NCBI RefSeq assembly: GCF_021155775.2
Contig: NC_060232.1
Location: 34,711,089-34,775,088 of the forward strand
Length of the DNA: 64,000 nt
From: Neodiprion pinetum
Lineage: Eukaryota > Arthropoda > Insecta > Hymenoptera > Diprionidae
Reading direction: 5' to 3'
Below the pieces are notes generated by a model. It ran no database searches. It was not told the origin of the DNA and was given only the letters and a program-made list of their open reading frames with translations. This document shows positions 24,116-35,728 of this stretch, piece by piece. Made by a program: the position numbers and the translations under genes. Numbering within the stretch: position 1 is the first letter of the stretch; each line of letters begins with the position of its first letter.

Positions 24116-24772
24116 AAACCAGCCACGGATACGAGACGAAAAATCTAGTGCGTTTAGGAGTAGAACGTTAAACCTTTAAAACTCCAAGCATCGTCGGTTC
24201 GTCTAGTCGCCGGCTGCGTCTCGACGACACGACAACGCGTAACGTAAACGCAAGGATCTTGTTCGGTCAAGGAGAAGAAGACGAAGTCGGAAAGAAGAAC
24301 GAAATAAAAGACAACGAAAAAGAAAAACGAAACAAACAATAAAGAAAAAGACTAAAACGTGCAGACGAGACATCCTGTGGCAGGAGATCGGAAGAGGGAA
24401 TCCCCCCCCATTTCCCACCACTTCCGAACCACACGTTTCACCCCTCGACGCCGCTCCTCCTTGCACCTTATACTCCTTACAGCGAAGTTGTGTTTGACGA
24501 CCGGCAGACGCTGTCTCTATCTCTATCTCTCTCTCTCTCTTCTCTTCTCTTCTCTTCTCTCTCACGAGCAGAGTTTTTCCGGTATCTGTGACCGGCGCCA
24601 GCACCGATTACATATATCGGAGTGGTTCTACGGCCCTCGGAGGGTGCGGCAGCGGTTGGCTGAGAGTATAGAAGAGTGAAGTGAGGAGGAGAAGCAGTTT
24701 CGACGAGGGTTCTTTTCGTTTTCGATTGAGTGAGAAACGGCGCGGGGTGGCGGCGACTCATAGACGGTTGAC
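24116..24772 (+). promoter_or_regulatory. ATG-free stretch, candidate 5' leader
   Basis: I find no ATG on the plus strand across these 657 bases, although about ten would be expected by chance; CAT (ATG on the minus strand) occurs at least five times. The stretch ends at the ATG of a frame that runs into a splice donor. A long CT tract (about 24511-24563) ends in CACGAGCAG, which could be a 3' splice site (exon from 24572) or a GAGA-type promoter element. Together these suggest a plus-strand mRNA leader. Confidence 0.4.
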
Positions 24773-24888
24773 ATGATTATATCAAAGGATCTCTTCCTTC
24801 TTGGCGACCAAGATTACCTGCGGCTTCCCAGCAACGAGAAACGCCAGCAGCGGGCGATGGGCAGGCCGGCGGTCGTCAACACACCAAG
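24773..24888 (+). CDS. Candidate first coding exon of an unidentified gene extending rightwards
   Basis: ATG at 24773 has G at -3 and an in-frame TAG four codons upstream (24761). The frame (MIISKDLFLLGDQDYLRLPS, then a basic Gln/Arg-rich stretch ending VVNTPR) stays open for 38 codons plus two bases and meets the strong donor CCAAG|GTAAGA at 24888/24889; read-through would hit TAA at once. The exon ends in phase 2. I do not recognise the protein. The next exon is not found in the window; the only strong acceptor inspected (63384/63385) would add a short tail and a stop. If real, the intron is at least tens of kilobases, as in developmental regulators with alternative promoters. Confidence 0.4.
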
Positions 24889-25256
24889 GTAAGAAAAGAA
24901 TCGGATCACGATCCAACCTTCCTCGATTTGTCCACCGTTCGTCGATACTAATTTATCGATCCTTCGTTAAAACTAGAACTTCTTTTCTATCGATCAATTT
25001 ACTGACTCCGATTGTCGAAAGTTGGCTTGAGACTTTCGAGCTTAAACTTCGTAAGATTTTACTGACGATTCGATATGGACGGTGTTTGAATACGTACTTC
25101 GATCAGTGTAGATCGGAAATATTTCTAATTTGAGGGTCACGATTGGGACGGTTTTTATTGTGTCGTTTGTTTGAATGATTTTTCGTATGTTCGTGGTACA
25201 TGTTCGATTATAAGATTTGAAGCGACGAATATTTTACCAGGATGTAATTGCTAACT

Positions 25257-25452
25257 AGTAACGTTACCGTAACGATGCATATATGTTTTGGAAACATCGC
25301 TAATTCGCATCTATGTAACTTTCCGAAATTTAGTGAACCGTTGTAAAGAAAATATACACTGATTCTGAAAAGCCAATTCCTTGAAAGACATCCTGAAATT
25401 GCCCAATAATTTTTTCTCCTCGTTGGTGTATCGTTACGTTAACTTTACTAAC
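25257..25452 (-). mobile_element. Short-TIR repeat family, copy A (inverted)
   Basis: Read on the minus strand it starts GTTAGTAAAGTTAACGTAAC and ends ATGCATCGTTACGGTAACGT. Its interior shares long words with copy C, including CTTTCAAGGA and TATATTTTCTTTA, in the same order. The ends are imperfect inverted repeats of each other (core AACGTTANNGTAACGA). It is noncoding and MITE-like. Confidence 0.6.
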
Positions 25453-27090
25453 CTCACAATATTTTACGATCTATCACTGACTGCTTGTATATCAAAATCG
25501 TGCTTAATTAACGAAACTTGACGAATGGGTTCTGAAAAAAGTTTATATAACAGTAGATACGCCCCTTCCGGTTCCTAATCAACTAAGTGAAAGGACCGGT
25601 ATGTATTTGATTGTGAGTTAACTTTGTTAAATGAGGAAAATTTCGTATGTACCGATTCGGTTGCGTCTCCTGTAATTATCATTCGTAAATGGCAAATTCA
25701 TGTAAATAAAAGTGAAATCTAATTTCTTGGAGCAATGACCGAAATTCGGTGGGCTTTCTGAAAAATTCATTCTCGTTTACTCGTCATCGACGATTTCAGT
25801 GAGACTTGTCCGAGGCTTCCAATTTAGTCCAATACCAATTGTAGGAGTTTTGAAATTTTTAGAAAGGAGGCACCATCGTTTACGTAACAGAAATGTATAA
25901 AAAATTTCGCATTGAAAGAATTATTTCTTAGAAAAATAAAAACCGCGATTCTTCCTTCACATCTAATTTAACGAAGCGTAACCCGCGTAATTACCAATCT
26001 GTGTTTTTCAGCAGGCCCATTTGTCAAACTCAAGTCATACTCAACGTCGCTTTAATTAATCGTCATCTTATTCAACTTGGACCGAATGTTGTATTACATA
26101 GGAACAACGGGTCCCTTTTTTATATCTTTCATAACTTGGCGGGTTAAAATTTTTAGAGCTTATGAAAGAATTAAACGTGGGAAAGTGTCGAATAAACTCT
26201 TTATTACATCCCGTGATCTCTTGGCTCGTACGACGTTAGTAAACTTGAGAGTATAATACATTTTCTTAATTGCTTACGGTACCGTTTAATTAGTACAAGA
26301 AATTAATTGCGTGTAAAAGAAAAAAAAAAAAAAAGAAATAACACAAGTCGGATTATAATCATGGGGTAACGCTATGCATGTATTATATCCTCGGCCATGC
26401 CATACGAGCCGATAGAAGTTTGGCTCCGATTTTTCGGCGCGCCTCTGCACTCCGGACACGATTCGGGACGAACGAGCGCAAAGTCTGAATAACAATACCG
26501 AAGGCTTTTGTTGATCGTAAGGATTTTGACTCGGGTGCATAGGCTGCGCAAGGTAAAAGAAAAAAAGAAAAAATTGCCGAAGAATTGGATATTTCGTCGA
26601 AGTTTGATGTCCGTGCAGGTGATTTTTTTTTTTTTTTTTTTCACATCACCCAATTCCTATAAACGGGATCATCGATGGGGAAAAAATGGAGTAGACATAG
26701 AATTTTCGTACGTTATCACGCGCGTCTCGTGACTAGATTTGGCATTTCAGACTTCCCGTTTATCGGCAAGTTCGATGACAGATTAATGAAATCTAAAGAA
26801 GGAAACAAATAAATACTGTACCAACGTACGTACGTAGGAACGTGTTGCGTTGCGTTGCGTTGTTTTACACATAGCCGCTTCTCGCTCTTGTGTCATCAAA
26901 ACAAACGCGCGTGCAGTAAGCGAATGGTTGTTACACTATAACGTAATATTATACGTAGAAGTATATCTCGCGAGTGAAGCAGCAGTGCTAGCAAAGTGGC
27001 ACGATATACGCGCGACTTGCTGTGAAGGAATGCGTGCCAAATGGGAATTGACACCGAGACTCGGTGTCTCTTCCTACGTATCTTGCACAT

Positions 27091-27109
27091 CCCCCCCCCC
27101 CCCCCCCCC
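27091..27109 (+). repeat. C(19) homopolymer
   Basis: Nineteen consecutive C followed by ATCC. Such runs are prone to length error in assemblies. Confidence 0.95.
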
Positions 27110-28187
27110 ATCCAACCTTCACCCTCCACCCTTGTCGTATACCCATATTACATATTAAATTGCCGTTCGCGTCAACGATTTTCCTTATTGACTGCATTGT
27201 TCGCCGTTGTCGTCGTCGTCCGATTATCACTTCCACGGATGCACGGCACGGCATGCATTCGTGCATGCGTATAAAAGTTGAAATGCTCCACTTACTCATC
27301 GACGGTGCAATATGGCATCTCCTCGCCTCGGTTCAGAATATGTTAACGTACAGAGCGGTGATGGAATTTTACTCTTCTCTTAGGTTTCAAGTGATTCCGT
27401 TATATCATTTGGCATTAAATTGAAAGCGTGATTTCAACGATTTCGTGTCATTATATTTTGCAACTTGAATCCAGGGGTGCGAGACAGTGATTTCACGAAG
27501 CGTATACAAGTTGTATGTATATGCAGTATCACGGAATATACAATATATAAGTATAACTCTCACACTCTACGGAGGAATGTTTATTTGACACAAATTAATT
27601 TTCTTGTCTGTGTTGTATATTCTATAGATTAAACTCACTTATAATTCATATGAATGATATGAAAGAAATGATCCAACAGGCGCAAATAAATTAAGCAATG
27701 AAAAATTCTTTTATTAGCGATACGTGTTTCGTAGATAGAAGTCAGAAACAAGACTGTTTTTACAATAATGTCGGTTGACGCAGCAACCTTATTCATTTTA
27801 TGACATATGAAAGCTGTTATACGTCTTTTATCTATGTCTACTAGATCGGGGGGGCGAAACGAGTGATTTCACCCTTTGTAAGAATATCTTAAAATGTGTA
27901 GTCTTATTCCATTTAAGTAAAACTAGCTTGCCATTGTAACTGAGCGATCACACAAAATGTCGTTCAACCGTTGAGCTTGAATTTATAGGTCGATGAACTG
28001 TTAATAGTTCCGGACATAAGTATCGAAATCGTTGGAAATGTGATTAAAAAAAAAAAGATGTTGATAGTAGCAGTATGTAATTAAATTGAAATGTTTGTCA
28101 ATTTAGCAATTAAGATTTAAAAGAAAAAGCAAATGAAATGTTTCTTTCCTCCAGTATCCAACGTTATCAGTTTTTACACAAGATCAA

Positions 28188-28327
28188 AGTTAGTAACGTC
28201 AACGTAATAACGTAGCATAGAAATAATAACCATTGATTTACATTTTACAATTTTAGAACGATTTTGAAAGAGTTGCTTCCTCATACGAGTCTCCACAATA
28301 AGTTCTAAATGCACCGTTACATTAACG
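28188..28327 (+). mobile_element. Short-TIR repeat family, copy B (internally shortened)
   Basis: Begins AGTTAGTAACGTCAACGTAA and ends GCACCGTTACATTAACG. It keeps the ACAATTTTAGA word of copy C but is about 60 bp shorter and more diverged. Confidence 0.5.
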
Positions 28328-28362
28328 ACACAAACATCAACCTCCTGTTTTTACGAGACTGA

Positions 28363-28570
28363 AGTTAGTAAACGTTAACGTAATGAAACATCAGTAAAAG
28401 AATCATTATTACACAATTTTAGAGAATGACTTTCAAGGAGTCGGCTTTACAAACATGAGTATATTTTCTTTATCATTGTTTAATAAATTTTAGACATTCC
28501 TAAAGGTGCGAAGTAACGCTTATTCTCGATATTTTTTCTCAACATGCATCGTTACAGTAACGTTTCCAAC
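28363..28570 (+). mobile_element. Short-TIR repeat family, copy C
   Basis: Begins AGTTAGTAAACGTTAACG and ends ATGCATCGTTACAGTAACGT. The terminal AAACGTTA-NN-GTAA words are inverted repeats. It is the best match to copy A (opposite orientation, 3 kb away) and lies just after copy B. Its upstream flank CTCCTGTTTTTACGAGA resembles the sequence before copy B (TTTTTACACAAGA), so the B-C pair may be a tandem duplication including flank, or one element inserted in another. Confidence 0.6.
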
Positions 28571-28793
28571 TTCGTCCTCACGTGTTTTTACAATTGTACC
28601 CTCATATCCCCGATCACATATAACGATACCTTCTTTCTTTCGCTCTTCGTTATTTTCTTACACATATTGCGGCACGCCGAAACTCCGAATTGCGGTCCGT
28701 TGCATCGTAAAGTCCGATTTCAATCGTTGGTTAGGTAAGTGTACGGACTTGTTGCCGCCTGAGAGGCGTTCCAAAGTATATAAATATTAACGC

Positions 28794-28812
28794 GGCGGGT
28801 CGGCGACCCGCC
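28794..28812. repeat. GC-rich palindrome followed by T-run
   Basis: GGCGGGTC-GGC-GACCCGCC then TTTT. It is an 8-bp perfect stem just downstream of TATATAAATATT (28778-28789). It looks like a bacterial intrinsic terminator but has no such role in a nuclear genome. Confidence 0.8.
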
Positions 28813-28884
28813 TTTTCTACGCTCCTGCCCATTTGCCTGCACCGGGCGTTCTTGTATGCGTCTATATATGTATATACGTATATG

Positions 28885-28888
<4 letters not shown>

Positions 28889-28936
<48 letters not shown>
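28889..28936. repeat. (AT)24 microsatellite
   Basis: Uninterrupted AT dinucleotides. Confidence 0.97.
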
Positions 28937-28939
<3 letters not shown>

Positions 28940-30521
28940 TATATAAAATACATCGTATGCATACGTCGATAGTAGCCACGTTGTTGTTTATTAAACTGAC
29001 GTGTTAAGGGGCACCCACACCGGGGGCTCAATGGCCCCGCGTAAGTGGAGCAGTCCATGCATATAGGCGCGGCCATTCGCGTGTCCGCGACCAGAACCTC
29101 CACTTAGATACGCAATTTACTCGATATTTCGCCTAAATCTTGCACTAGCTGTATATGCAGACACGCTCTTTTAACCTGAGTGCTTCGCAGTTCGTCAGTC
29201 GGTCGGGTCGATACGCAAAGCTCTAATATCGAATATAAAACTCACGGCTGTGCTTGATATGCATGTGTAGGTATATACGTGTACATATGTGTTCATGCAT
29301 ATGTCGTGTAACGCACTTACGTCAACGTGAACTCTGGCTGGGCACGGATTGAATACATGCACGTGTATTAGATACATGTTAAATACGTTACATGTAACTT
29401 ACATGTACACGCGCGGTTGTTGGAATGAAAAGACGTTTAAAAAAAGCACGATATTGCGCATGATGATCGAATCGCGTGGTTATAATTGTTTCAAATATAG
29501 ATGATCGGTAATTCTTTAACTTCGTACACTGTTGATTTGTCTCTTTCTTTTTTCCCTTCATTTTCCTCCCACTGTATTGTTCTGCATGTAGTTTTCTATT
29601 TTTTATAAATCCTTTTTGCATTTAATTTTCCTTCACACTCTTTTTATACATACTTAAGAAACTTGATGAGAAATTTCTTCACGCGCAAAGTTGGCAAAGT
29701 TATTAGGCTACAAAGTTCAGGGCCGGTTCTTCTCGCTGCGCATTGGCGCACGATGCAAGATAAACGACGACTCGGTTAACGTTACTGCACCAGGTAATTT
29801 TATGCGCTAGCTGAATCGCCCTTCTGGCTTCTTTAAATATGTTATGCATGTACCACAATGCGTGTGGAAAACTACGAGATAGTTCTGTTTCTCTATACGC
29901 GGATCTCTGCAACTGTTACACACGTTTTATACGCTTTATAATACACGTATGATCTGTGTGTTGTAAAAATTTATGCAAAACCATGCCAGCGGAGTTTTGA
30001 AAAATATTGAAATCATCATTCTCAAGGGTTTCGATATAATGGATGCCGGTGTGTTTCGCGAAGTTCCTTATTATAAAATTATCCCGATGATTCACAAAGT
30101 ATAAAAATCTTGGGCTTCTTTTTGGTCTCGCTTTAATTTTTGTTTTTCTCTTTTTCCTTCTGTTTCTATAATTGTCACACGTGATACGTTTTGCGGATAC
30201 GATTTGAAATAAAGTGGTAGCAAAGTCGTATGGTTATTTTAAAAGAAACTGCGCCACGAGGTACAAAACAAACAATATTCCCGAGGTAATAATTTACGTT
30301 TTCTTCAACGCTACGATCTTCGTCAAGAATGGAGAAGGAGTACCTGTTGGATCTGTAGATTACAGTCAACGTGCCAATTTCCCTGCGTTTCGAAATCGCG
30401 GTCGATAGGATGTTAACCCTACGCTGCATGTCGGCTTCAGTAGCTATATCCAACCCAGAAATCATAATCGTACGGAAGAGCGGAGAAAAACAAAAGAGAA
30501 AATTATCTTCTCGATGCAGCT

Positions 30522-30539
30522 GCCGGTGTTTTCACCGGC
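30522..30539. repeat. Perfect 7-bp hairpin with T4 loop
   Basis: GCCGGTG-TTTT-CACCGGC. No function can be assigned. Confidence 0.7.
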
Positions 30540-31141
30540 GTTGAAAAATGGGCGCTTTTCCGCTCGCCGCGCGGCCCGCAGTAGCCGAGTTCCACTTCCA
30601 CTTCCTCAGACGAGGGTTCGGGGTAGAGGAAGAGGATGGATGCTGCGCTACATGGTCGGTCCTCAGGGCTGAGGGGGAAAGAGGATAGGGAAGAGAGGAC
30701 CGGGGAAATGGAGCTCGCAGGAGAGAACACCGGTAACACCGGCACACCTTTTCGCGAATAACTCGGGGAGAGGAGAGGAGAGGAGGAAAGGCAGGCAGGC
30801 AGGCAGATCTCTCGACTCGCGAAAACACAGAACCGGTCCTCCGTTCGTACCGTGGCACGCATCTGTGTATACAGTGTGCATAACCACCTCGGGGATGGAT
30901 AGTAGTAAGTGCGTATATCCACCGGCATTTCGCTCGTTCGTGCGTGCGTGCACGCGTGCAACGACGAATCGAACGCCAGATGCAAAGCTCTTCTGGGTCT
31001 AATATTCCTCGAAGGGTTTTCTCCGCATACAGACATGCGTGCGCGCACGCGAAGCCCTACGTCGAACGACCGTCAATCGGTCTCTCTGTGCCCCTTATCC
31101 GGTTTAATCGCGATTATTTCACGAATCGTCGCTTGCATTTA

Positions 31142-31385
31142 CAGCGCTACCTCGTTATAACGCGGTCTTCGGGGCTGTAGAGGGGGAGAACCGCGATATA
31201 AATAGTTCTCCCACTTCGCGATGCACTGCCACCGTAACGTAAGCCAGTACACCGGTTGTTCACGCAAAGTCGCGTAGTATGGGTGGGGCCGCGTAGTAGT
31301 CAAGTGAGTGAGATACGAGTGGCTGGTGGGGGAATATGGGCTCCGAGGAGAAATTTACCAACCGCGATATAACGAGGTGGCACTG
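31142..31385. mobile_element. Inverted-repeat element with pogo/Tigger-like ends
   Basis: Left end CAGCGCTACCTCGTTATAAC (31142 on) and right end, reverse-complemented, CAGTGCCACCTCGTTATATC (from 31385), continue as CGCGGT on both sides. That is about 26 bp with only four mismatches. CAG...ACCTCGTTATAACG-type ends are typical of pogo/Tigger elements. The 244-bp interior has no transposase. A flanking TA is present at the left edge but not exactly at the right edge, so the target duplication is decayed or the family call is wrong. Confidence 0.55.
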
Positions 31386-32552
31386 CGTTAGGTACTACAG
31401 ATGGTCAGACTCTGTCACGTACGGCGTTGGTTAATTATTTTAGATGAATAACTAATCGGGCAGGGTGGCGGCTCACTGAATGATAACGGACTGAAAAGAA
31501 ACTTGATGTAAAAATTTGTTTCTTAATTTTTTACTTTGTGAATCGAGATATGAGTTTCAACGAAAAGTGCAGTATCGTCACTTTGTTTTTTTTTTTTTTT
31601 TTGCCGAGAGTTTATCGAATACAGATCGGCAATTCTGACGAAAAGCAATCCGATAATTCACATGGTATTTTATTATTTATCGTAATTTGTCATGTAAAGA
31701 AAATAAATAATTGTATTTTGTAATTCTGTCCAGCTGCTAATCGGTTTCGGTATAAAAGAATTATATTTGAATTTGGATTTTCTTCTAGTCGGGACTCTGT
31801 GTACCATCGTGACTGGTTGAAACATTTACTGTAAAATTTATTTATTTTTGAACTTTTCATCTTCGAGGGTTCGAAATTCCTTAGATCTACGAGCAGAATT
31901 GTATTGCTTTGTCGCATAACAGAGTTCGACAGATGAATCTGTTTAAAAATGTTTACAGAAAGAAAGAGTCAGACGAAACACGTCAACCTGCATTCGTTAG
32001 ATGTGGTTGTACCTACAGTCAGGAATCCTTTATAATTCTAGAACGTACGTCACATGTATTTCGTAATTAATTTATTATTAACACAGAAGCTAGAATAAAG
32101 ATTTGATTCTTTTACATTCGTATTCTCATAGAGAGAAAAACGACACCTTGAGATCTATAATACGTTGTTCTAATCCAGCGAATTTAAAGTCAGTCTCGCG
32201 AGGCAATACGAGATCGTAAAAAAAACAATAAAACCTGTCCATTTTTTTTATTTATTCTCTCGCAGTTCCAGGATATAATAATCTATACGTAAGTAAATAA
32301 ATTATTGGAAAAGATAGAGAAAAAACATTTCCTGGCAATAATTGCCGCGCGAAAGGCCGAATGAGTTGAAAATTTGATACTAGTTAAAAAAAAGGGTATT
32401 ATATGTATTACGATTTATTAATTATAACGCGAATCGGCGCGACTTATGATAAACTATGTGCATGATTAAACTGCTTTCGACGCTACGCCTGCGATTCGCA
32501 ATCAGTTATTGCGAATTGAATGAGAATATTTTTCGCGTTGCAGGGATCAGGT

Positions 32553-32583
32553 GGGCGGTGGGATAATCGGGGTGGGGGGCGGG
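32553..32583 (+). repeat. G-quadruplex-capable motif
   Basis: Five G-runs of three or more (GGG, GGG, GGGG, GGGGGG, GGG) with loops of 4, 6, 1 and 1 nt. Confidence 0.75.
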
Positions 32584-33787
32584 AAGGAGAGGAGAGGGGA
32601 GGGGAGCCTCGACCTGGAATCCGTAGTCGGAGCAAAGCGAAAAAGACGAAAATCTGCGCACTGCGCGAACTGTGATACACGAGACTATGCTAATAGAAAC
32701 GTAGTATTTTAACAACACTGAGAGCGGCGGGTACCTAATTGGTTCGACGCCAAAAAGTGCTAGGCGTACATTATTTGCCTTCCTTCACTTTATTTTTAGG
32801 TTTTAAAGGTTCGATAACTCTCGTTACTCCCACTACAAAACGGAACCGATTGCAGTTATTATAGTAGCCTGGCTATGATTTTTTTCTTTTTTTTTTTTTT
32901 TTGTCGACAGAATCGCTCTCGACTTCGGCATATTATGTCATATTGTTATACCTCTATATATATTACATGTTTGTACCATATGCAGATTATACGTGTAGCG
33001 TAATTCTTATTCGCAATAAAAGCAGCACGTGTATTTTTCAGCTTGCAAAGCCTTACGAACAGATTTTATCCCGTAGTTTAGTAGCGTGCTAGAATTTTTC
33101 CAAGATATTTTATAAACTCGGTTCTTGTTCACTGTTTTACTCGACAAAACAGCCCCGGGAGTTGAGAATTTTCTTATTTTTATTTTCACAGTTTATCTCT
33201 GCTAATAAAAACTCTATATGCGTGACGGCAAAATATGGAACGTAATAAATTATACTGCAGATTATTTTTAGAGTCATCACTTTGTAATTATGAATTTTAT
33301 TTTCTACTTGCTAATCTTACTTTTTCCATCGAGACCTAGTTCGAGAATTACATTTTTTTGAAATTCCAACATCTCAACATTTGAGCTCACAGATCAAGGT
33401 TTATAACTTGGCAACTCGACTTGTATATATATACCCTCTAATTTTGGATTAACAGCTGAATATTTTTCTGCAACGACTCTCAAAACATCAACTAGCGCGA
33501 AAATCTGTGACTTTGGGTCGAGTTTTCAACCACATTACCAACCGTGACCGGCAACCTCTAACAAATCGAACCGTCGAAAATGTCTACTGACTATACAGAC
33601 ACGACTATTCTTTGGTGTACATGTACATCTATCTATTGTAAATACGCGTGTACGTAAATCGTAATAAAAACCGTCAAACTTGATTAAAATTTGAAATCAC
33701 TCTTGCACGGGTCCCGCCTAGATTAGATTTCGTAGTATATACGATAGCAGAAATATGTAGATATATCGTAGAATGTATTTACACACG

Positions 33788-33819
<32 letters not shown>

Positions 33820-34273
33820 GATAAGTAACGCTCACCGGTTTATTTATTTATATATTACACAAAGCGCATAAATATCGCAACGCGCAGCGCGCGAACTCGT
33901 CGCGATCGGCGTGTGCAAAAGAACACATATCCAATATATTATCTATAAATGGCATGTGTCGGTGTAACAAAACCTTAACGCGCCGCGAAATATCCGTATA
34001 ACGCATGATTTGCAAACACTTATAATATAACGTACTGTATACAATGTACCGAACACGGATATATTATTAAATATTAATTTGTCATGTGTAACGCCATTTT
34101 TTCTCTCTGTCTCTCTCTCTTTCTCGCCCTCGTTTTTTTTTTCTTCCACCTATCGCACGCATCGGTGCCGAGGTCGATGAAGTTTTTGCGATTCTCACGC
34201 TGCGAAAATTATTCGAAGGTACACGTGTCACGTGTAGGTAGAAGTCGAAAGTTTCGCGATAATGCCCGAGAGC

Positions 34274-34306
34274 GGGATGAGGGGAGGGGAGGGGGGGGGG
34301 GAGGGG
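34274..34306 (+). repeat. G-quadruplex-capable motif with G11 run
   Basis: GGG-ATGA-GGGG-A-GGGG-A-G(11)-A-GGGG. Confidence 0.75.
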
Positions 34307-35686
34307 CGAACTTCTTTCTTCTCCCTTAGTCGCAGCGGATAGGGAAGAGGAAGCGCACGCGTTGCGGTCGGTCGGTCGGGCTTCTGTATCCCCTTCCGCA
34401 AACTCTACACACGTCGTCCTCGTCTCGCCATCTCGCCATCAGCTATTTCCGAGCTGTCAGTCAAAACCGAAGGTTATACCTCCCATTGAGCTGCTCAGAT
34501 CGAGTTGTCCTCCTCGCCTTCCCTCCTCCACCTCCACCTCTTCCTCGTCCTCCTCTATCCAACCCATCCCGTTTATGCGCTAGCTAGACAGCTGCGTCAC
34601 GCGATTGATTCATCGGCGTTTCTCCCTGCAGCGGAGGAAAGGCAGAGAAAGACGCAGATGGAGATGGAGAGAGAGAGAGAGAGATTAGAGAAGAAGAAAA
34701 TTATTTTCATAGCACAAGCTTGTGTTTAATTTTTTGGAATCATTATTGACACTTCGTGTGTTGTACAATTTTTGCAGGCTTATTATTTTACTACGCAAAC
34801 ACTCCAAATTGTTCTCTTGGCAATGTAATACTATTCACGTATACCTACATCATGTATGATCGCCACTGACGAGAAAATTTACAACATTTATCCGATGATC
34901 ATTCAATAATATGGATTGATTCACGCAGTCTAGTTTTGTTATACATATCTGCATGTCCTGTACATTCATAGGTCTGGTGAAATATAACAATATCGGGTAG
35001 AATAATGCAAATTAACGTTTCGCTGCAGTCAAAAAAGGAACAATGCGTAAATGCACTAATTAGATAATGCTTTGTTCATTGCTATGACGCGGGTACCAAT
35101 GAATCGATTATTTACACCTAATTTTATGCGTTTTTATACGGACAGGTTTCTTTCTCTATTTACGTTAGGTATTGTTTTTGTTTATTAATATTACTTTTTT
35201 AATCACTTGCCTTGTGCAAACTCTACTTTCTGTGCAATTACAAAAATCCTAAGCGGTGCATGTTTCGATGTGAAATATAACTCTTCATTATTACACGCTT
35301 ATACCCATTCGGCTTAGATGTCAAAGAACCAGAGTCCGCAGTTCAGGGAGCTAATTTTATCACAAAATTCAGGGCGTTGGATTCGACATTTCGAAAAAAG
35401 TACTAAGTATATATGTCTAATACCTGCGCAGTTCGAATTATATGGCTGAAAATTCCTTAAATTATTCGTCTTCATCGGCATCGTCGTCGTCGTCATCGTC
35501 ATTATCATCATCTTTTTCTATGTCGTAAACCGAGCTGCAGTATACTTCCGCCGTAGTTATGATCTCTAATTTTAGATTGAAACCCGGAGATGGTTGGGGG
35601 GAGGGGATACTCCGCGCACTTGGTAATGTCATGGCTGACGTTCTCAAGGACCTTTTGGCGCAGCGGCAAGGAAACTGTATGGAGAT

Positions 35687-35696
35687 GAGAGAGAGA

Positions 35697-35727
<31 letters not shown>

Positions 35728-35728
35728 G
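35687..35728 (+). repeat. (GA)n microsatellite
   Basis: GA dinucleotides with one GT interruption. They could also serve as GAGA-factor sites. Confidence 0.95.

Larger units (their letters stand above)
24889..31141. other. Noncoding region, possibly intron
   Basis: No exon recognised. It contains three copies of a short-TIR repeat family, an (AT)24 tract, a 19-base C run, short A/T runs and a small GC-rich palindrome. Open frames of 60-180 codons exist in the CpG-rich parts (for example 30503-31048 minus) but lack domains and are matched by open frames on the other strand. Confidence 0.35.

Noticed and set aside
28735..28740. TTAG|GTAAGT donor-like site
   Set aside because: No supporting open frame with a start. 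GTAAGT is expected about a dozen times in the desert.
28794..28816. Rho-independent terminator
   Set aside because: The flanking DNA is eukaryotic nuclear sequence with intron-containing genes, so a bacterial terminator is not meaningful.
30503..31048. 181-codon minus-strand ORF
   Set aside because: Begins at a non-ATG codon, overlaps other open frames on both strands and is driven by GGAGAG-type repeats.
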